17,579 nucleotides of DNA from an uncultured Eubacteriales bacterium. Lineage in GTDB: Bacteria > Bacillota > Clostridia > Peptostreptococcales > Anaerovoracaceae. Position numbers and translations under genes: made by a program. Shown here in pieces: positions 14,284 through 17,579 of this stretch (its first letter is position 1; the number at the start of each line of letters is the position of its first letter). The DNA is taken from positions 1-17,579 of the forward strand of contig UQEW01000049.1 in NCBI GenBank assembly GCA_900540145.1. Reading direction: 5' to 3'. The notes beneath the pieces were generated by a model, which saw only the letters and a program-made list of their open reading frames with translations, was not told the DNA's origin and made no database searches.

Positions 14284-15789
14284 ATGAAATATGAGAGCAC
14301 GAGAGGCAGCAGACATTTTAAAAGCAGTACAGAGGCCATAATAAGGGGAATTGCCGAAGATAAGGGACTTTATGTGCCGGCTGTAATACCTAAGCTGCCG
14401 TTGACTGTGAACGAAATGAAAGGAATGACGTATCAGCAGATAGCTTTTCAAGTTATCAGAGCTTATTTTGATGAATATACCGATGAAGAATTAAAATACT
14501 GTGTTGATAACGCGTATGACAGCAAATTTGAGGCTCCTGAGGTGGTTCCTATGGTCAAAGCAGGCAAGGCATGGTTCCTTGAACTTTATCACGGAAGGAC
14601 TGCAGCTTTTAAAGACATGGCTCTTTCAATTTTGCCTTACTTGATGACCACCGCTTGCAGGAAAGAAGGAGAAACAGATAAGGTTTGCATATTGACAGCC
14701 ACATCAGGTGACACAGGCAAAGCTGCTTTAGAGGGGTTTGCCGACGTTCCCGGCACTGAGATAATAGTATTTTATCCTAAAGACGGAGTCAGCCAGGTAC
14801 AGGAGCGGCAAATGGTTTCGCAGCAAGGCAAAAATACTCATGTTTACGCTATAGAAGGCAACTTTGATGACGCTCAGACCGGAGTGAAGAAACTGTTTTC
14901 CGACGAAGCTTTTGCAGCAGAGCTAAAGGAAAAAGGCGTTAAGCTTTCTTCTGCCAACTCGATAAATATAGGGAGACTGGTGCCTCAGGTGGCATATTAC
15001 GTTTACAGCTATGTTAAGCTGGTTGAGTCCGGAGAACTGGAAGACGGTCAGCCTGTCAACATCGTAGTGCCTACCGGCAATTTCGGCAATATATTGGCTG
15101 CTTATATGGCGGGACAAATGGGCATAAATATAGGAAAGCTTATTTGCGCTTCCAATGAAAACAAAATCTTGACGGATTTTTTGAATACAGGCGTATACGA
15201 TACTCGCAGAGATTTTCATGTGACCAATTCGCCTTCTATGGACATATTGGTTTCCAGCAATCTGGAAAGACTGCTCTATCTGCTCTCAGACAGAGATGGA
15301 AATCTCGTATCGCAGTGGATGGGACAGTTAGAAAAGGAATGCGTATATGAAGTTTCTGATGAAATAAAAGCAAAACTGAAGATGTTTTACGGAGGATTTT
15401 GCACACAGCATGAGACCCTCGAAACCATAGGCGCCATGTGGAGAGAGGAAGGCTATCTGATGGATACTCATACTGCCGTGGCATACAAGGTGTATGAAGA
15501 CTATGCAGCTGAAACAGGCGACGACAGCCCTGCTATTATCGCTTCTACGGCCAGCGCATATAAATTCGCTGAAAGCGTGGCTTCCGCTTTGCAGCTGGAT
15601 GAAAGCAAAGTTCGTATCTTATCCGGAGCTTCAGATGCGGTAACCGGCTTTGACTACATGGAAGCCCTTGAAAAAGCCACATCAGTGAAAATACCGTCAG
15701 GCTTGAAAAATTTGAAAGAAAAACCTGTGCTTCATAAAGGCGTATGCGCTAAAGATTCGATGAAGGATGCAGTGCTTGCCGCCCTGTAA
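14284..15789 (+). CDS. thrC: Threonine synthase
   Basis: Threonine synthase is a PLP enzyme that converts O-phosphohomoserine and water to threonine and phosphate, the last step of threonine synthesis. The 501-residue sequence is of the long class with the Thr_synth_N domain (MKYESTRGSR through ADKGLYVP-like residues 1-32). The PLP lysine is K110 in HGRTAAFKDMAL. The phosphate-binding loop is TATSGDTGKAAL (138-149), and the cofactor-ring contact PTGNFGNILAAY lies near residue 265. Length is normal. The ATG at 14284 follows AAGGAGG (14267-14273) at 10 bases. No homoserine kinase or dehydrogenase gene is visible nearby. The next gene starts 28 bases downstream on the same strand without a terminator, so the two are probably co-transcribed. 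Confidence 0.95.
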   Translation: MKYESTRGSRHFKSSTEAIIRGIAEDKGLYVPAVIPKLPLTVNEMKGMTYQQIAFQVIRAYFDEYTDEELKYCVDNAYDSKFEAPEVVPMVKAGKAWFLELYHGRTAAFKDMALSILPYLMTTACRKEGETDKVCILTATSGDTGKAALEGFADVPGTEIIVFYPKDGVSQVQERQMVSQQGKNTHVYAIEGNFDDAQTGVKKLFSDEAFAAELKEKGVKLSSANSINIGRLVPQVAYYVYSYVKLVESGELEDGQPVNIVVPTGNFGNILAAYMAGQMGINIGKLICASNENKILTDFLNTGVYDTRRDFHVTNSPSMDILVSSNLERLLYLLSDRDGNLVSQWMGQLEKECVYEVSDEIKAKLKMFYGGFCTQHETLETIGAMWREEGYLMDTHTAVAYKVYEDYAAETGDDSPAIIASTASAYKFAESVASALQLDESKVRILSGASDAVTGFDYMEALEKATSVKIPSGLKNLKEKPVLHKGVCAKDSMKDAVLAAL

Positions 15790-15817
15790 CCCACCCTGTA
15801 ACGGAAAGACTTGGATA

Positions 15818-16486
15818 ATGATGAAAGAACGGAATCGCAACGGCGGTGAAAAAACTTCATATGAGAAAAATAACTCTTTTAAGGGAAATAATGGTTTGAG
15901 GACTTCCTTTGCATATAAGTACCTTCCCGAAAATTTCGACCTTTATGAGAGGATAGACCTTACAAAAGACCGCGGCACGCAGAAGATGATGCTGATATGG
16001 ACTGTTGTGATTGTGGCCTGCATGATAATCCCTATGTTGTTTTTCCATCCCATATCCGGTGCTTTTGAACTGCCGGCAGGAGAATTCTTTTTTTCCCTGG
16101 CAGCTTCAATCGTGGCAATGACTGTATATGTTTTGCTGCATGAAGGCGTTCACGGCATATTTATAAAGATATTTACAGGCGAAAACCCAAGCTTTGGAAT
16201 GGAACTGAAAAAGGGAGTAGTATATGCCGGAAGCAGGTGGTATTTTAAAAAGATACCGTATATTGTAATCGCATTGGCTCCTTTAGTTGTGTGGACAACC
16301 GTGATAGGCCTTCTTTTGGCAGACATAAATGAAAAATATTTTTGGTTCTTATATTTAGTGCAAATATTCAACGTTACGGGCGCCGCCGGAGATCTATATG
16401 TGGTTTGCAGAACGGCTATGATGCCTTCCGGCATTTTGATTTACGATTCCGGAGCGGAAATGAATTTTTACCGGAACAAAGCCTAG
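15818..16486 (+). CDS. DUF3267 membrane protein, putative zinc metalloprotease
   Basis: A 222-residue membrane protein of the DUF3267 family. It has hydrophobic segments at about 57-77, 90-118, 148-168 and 174-190. The second contains an HExxH zinc-protease motif, H108-E109-G-V-H112, embedded in the membrane; a later GAAGDLYV (188-195) supplies a conserved aspartate (D192) that could be the third ligand. This arrangement suggests an intramembrane or membrane-associated protease; the substrate is unknown. Two adjacent ATG codons, at 15818 and 15821, could start it; GGAAAG lies upstream at a workable but weak distance. The in-frame start at 15767 is inside thrC and encodes a cysteine/proline stretch unlike the family, so I reject it. 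Adjacency to thrC does not explain its function. Confidence 0.85.
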   Translation: MMKERNRNGGEKTSYEKNNSFKGNNGLRTSFAYKYLPENFDLYERIDLTKDRGTQKMMLIWTVVIVACMIIPMLFFHPISGAFELPAGEFFFSLAASIVAMTVYVLLHEGVHGIFIKIFTGENPSFGMELKKGVVYAGSRWYFKKIPYIVIALAPLVVWTTVIGLLLADINEKYFWFLYLVQIFNVTGAAGDLYVVCRTAMMPSGILIYDSGAEMNFYRNKA

Positions 16487-16524
16487 CTAAGGATTAGCGC
16501 AATTTTTAAAAATTTTTATAGAGA

Positions 16525-16579
16525 CTCCTCTTGACCTTGGTATTATACCAAGGTTTATCATTGTCATTGTAGAGAGGAG
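16525..16579 (+). promoter_or_regulatory. Nested dyads in the leader of the YitT-family gene
   Basis: An inner perfect palindrome, CCTTGGTAT-T-ATACCAAGG (16535-16553), lies within an outer inverted repeat, CTCCTCT (16525-16531) and AGAGGAG (16573-16579). The right outer arm is the ribosome binding site of the next gene. A possible promoter, TTGACC (16531-16536), 17 bases, TTTATC (16554-16559), would place the inner palindrome exactly in the spacer, where a repressor could sit. If transcription starts further upstream, the outer arms could instead pair and hide the binding site. Confidence 0.5.
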
Positions 16580-16585
16580 CAAATC

Positions 16586-17290
16586 ATGATCAAAGATTAT
16601 TTAATAGATTGCGCGAAAGAAACGGCTAAAGAATTATCATGGAAAAAAGTTGCTTTTATAATGCTGGGTGCGGCGATTTGTACTTTCGGCGTTCATAATA
16701 TACATCAGAGAGTAGATATTACAGAGGGCGGTATCATAGGCTTGATGCTGTTAATAGAAAGATGGTTTGGAATCCCTTCGGCAGTAATCACTCCGATCTT
16801 GGACATAACGTGTTACGCGCTGGCATTTAGACATTTCGGCGGTAAGTTTATAATGATATCTATGGTATCCACCATAAGTGTATCGATGTTTTATGAGATC
16901 TGGGAACTCTTGCCTTACATGCTGCCTGATCTTTCAGGGCTGCCGGCTTTGGCGGCCATATTAGGCGGTTTGTTTGTGGGCATAGGCACAGGTATAATTC
17001 TTCGGCAAGGTGGTTCCGGCGGAGGAGATGATGCTCTGGCGCTGACTATCTCAAGAGTTACCGGATGGAAGTTGGCCAGCGCCTATCTCTTCACAGATAT
17101 AATCGTCCTGGGTCTGTCTCTCAGCTATATACCGCTGACCCGTATAGCTTGCTCAGTGCTTACAGTGTATGTCTCATCCAACGCCATTGACAAGGTTAAA
17201 AACTTAAAGCTCAAATTAGATATCTCTAATGATAAGCAACTGGAAGGCGGATCAACAGCGGAACAGCCGGCTGAAAATGATAAGTTTTAA
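16586..17290 (+). CDS. YitT-family membrane protein
   Basis: A 234-residue polytopic protein of the YitT (DUF161) family, with five or six hydrophobic segments. Family-like sequences are FGVHNIHQRVDITEGGIIGLMLLIERWFGI, split here by position into a first loop (34-47) and TM2, and the glycine-rich GTGIILRQGGSGGGDD (about 133-148). Many YitT proteins are about 280 residues and end in a cytoplasmic DUF2179 domain; this one ends in a short charged tail (about 205-234) and lacks that domain. The transported or sensed ligand is unknown for the family. The ATG at 16586 has GAGGAG (16574-16579) 6 bases upstream. It is preceded by the nested dyads described separately, which are its likely control region. 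Confidence 0.85.
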   Translation: MIKDYLIDCAKETAKELSWKKVAFIMLGAAICTFGVHNIHQRVDITEGGIIGLMLLIERWFGIPSAVITPILDITCYALAFRHFGGKFIMISMVSTISVSMFYEIWELLPYMLPDLSGLPALAAILGGLFVGIGTGIILRQGGSGGGDDALALTISRVTGWKLASAYLFTDIIVLGLSLSYIPLTRIACSVLTVYVSSNAIDKVKNLKLKLDISNDKQLEGGSTAEQPAENDKF

Positions 17291-17296
17291 CAATAT

Positions 17297-17321
17297 GCAA
17301 ATGTATTTCGCAAATGTTGCG
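17297..17321. repeat. Short direct repeats and weak stem after the YitT-family gene
   Basis: GCAAATGT occurs at 17297-17304 and 17310-17317. The second copy overlaps a small stem, CGCAA-ATG-TTGCG (17309-17321), with no U-tract. It may be a minor terminator; I would not press it. The rest of the gap up to the tRNA at 17441 is AT-rich and shows no clear promoter. Confidence 0.3.
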
Positions 17322-17440
17322 CAATAACTGCTCGGTTAGATACTTTAATATTATAAGTTTTCTTTTGTAGAAAATATCTTGCAAAAAATCTTAGTTTATG
17401 TTAAATTAATTAAAGTGCAATAAACATGCATTGCATATTG

Positions 17441-17528
17441 GGAGGATTGACCGAGTGGCTAAGGAGCTTGATTGGAAATCAAGTAAGGCGGCAACGCCCC
17501 GTGGGTTCGAGTCCCATGTCCTCCGCCA
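17441..17528 (+). tRNA. tRNA-Ser (anticodon GGA)
   Basis: The cloverleaf folds by eye. Acceptor GGAGGAT (17441-17447) pairs with GTCCTCC (with one G-U), followed by discriminator G and an encoded CCA (17526-17528). The anticodon stem CTTGA/TCAAG encloses TTGGAAA, giving anticodon GGA, which reads UCC and UCU. The long variable arm (GGCG-GCAA-CGCC) is the class II hallmark of serine tRNA. The T arm is GTGGG-TTCGAGT-CCCAT. Confidence 0.95.
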
Positions 17529-17540
17529 GAAAACACAAAA

Positions 17541-17554
17541 GCAGGCTTTGAGCC
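17541..17554 (+). terminator. Left part of the tRNA-Ser terminator, truncated
   Basis: GCAGGCT-TTG-AGCC follows the tRNA by 12 bases. Only four base pairs (GGCT/AGCC) remain before adapter sequence begins at 17555. By symmetry the genome probably continues with TGC and a T-tract, completing a 7-bp terminator stem. That continuation is inference. Confidence 0.5.
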
Positions 17555-17579
17555 CTGTCTCTTATACACATCTGCGAGC
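17555..17579. other. Nextera/Tn5 mosaic-end adapter contamination
   Basis: Bases 17555-17573 read CTGTCTCTTATACACATCT, the exact 19-base reverse complement of the Tn5 mosaic end used in tagmentation libraries. The next six bases (GCGAGC) differ at one position from the CCGAGC that follows in the Nextera read-2 transposase adapter. This is library sequence and not part of the genome; it should be trimmed. Confidence 0.95.

Noticed and set aside
15782..15802. Short duplication CCCTGTAAC at the thrC stop
   Set aside because: The repeat is only nine bases and doubles the stop region without effect on the reading frame; chance or a small slippage is enough to explain it.
17555..17573. Tn5-like transposon end
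   Set aside because: It is the exact engineered mosaic end of tagmentation kits, at the very edge of the contig, with adapter-like bases after it and no transposase gene nearby.

Overview
The window looks like a chromosomal contig from a low-to-moderate-GC Bacillota of the class Clostridia, an anaerobe. The basis is gene content and AGGAGG-type ribosome binding sites: RNase Y, a ThiI without a rhodanese domain next to a NifS-like cysteine desulfurase, a PerR-rubrerythrin pair, and a GlpA-like/FAD-oxidoreductase/DUF1667 cluster. A placement near Anaerovoracaceae/Peptostreptococcales is only a guess. The right edge carries 19 bases of Tn5 mosaic-end (Nextera adapter) sequence. The window therefore ends at an assembly boundary and the last 25 bases are not genomic.

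Layout, left to right. (1) 1-1990 is the accessory-looking part: an unrecognised 303-residue ORF on the plus strand converges on two overlapping, tandemly duplicated 4-TM membrane protein genes on the minus strand. (2) 1988-4848 is a divergent housekeeping pair, rodA (minus) and rny (plus), each with a recognisable sigma-A type promoter in the shared 169-base gap; rny ends at a strong terminator. (3) 4875-8654 is a tight plus-strand run: MATE transporter, cysteine desulfurase, ThiI. The last two form a tRNA 4-thiouridine/thiamine sulfur-transfer pair. (4) 8690-9703 is a peroxide-stress unit: promoter, 27-base operator-like palindrome, PerR-type regulator with a TTG start, and rubrerythrin. (5) 9704-9892 is a very AT-rich convergent intergenic region with two long hairpins and repeated ACAACAT motifs. 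(6) 14077-9893 on the minus strand is a four-gene operon with overlapping genes and a clear promoter: APH-type kinase, GlpA-like flavoprotein with an N-terminal BON-like segment and a C-terminal [2Fe-2S] domain, FAD/NAD oxidoreductase, DUF1667 protein. (7) 14284-16486 on the plus strand holds threonine synthase and a DUF3267 putative membrane metalloprotease. (8) 16531-17290 is a YitT-family membrane protein behind an unusual palindromic leader. (9) 17441-17528 is tRNA-Ser(GGA), followed by a terminator stem cut off by the adapter.

Most genes are recognisable housekeeping or anaerobic-metabolism genes. Less ordinary are the kinase and BON-like additions to the glycerol-3-phosphate-dehydrogenase-like operon, the nested dyads at the perR and yitT promoters, the duplicated small membrane proteins beside an unknown ORF, and the adapter artefact. 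I saw no CRISPR array, insertion sequence, prophage or clear defence system. No stretch longer than 300 bases lacks a gene.
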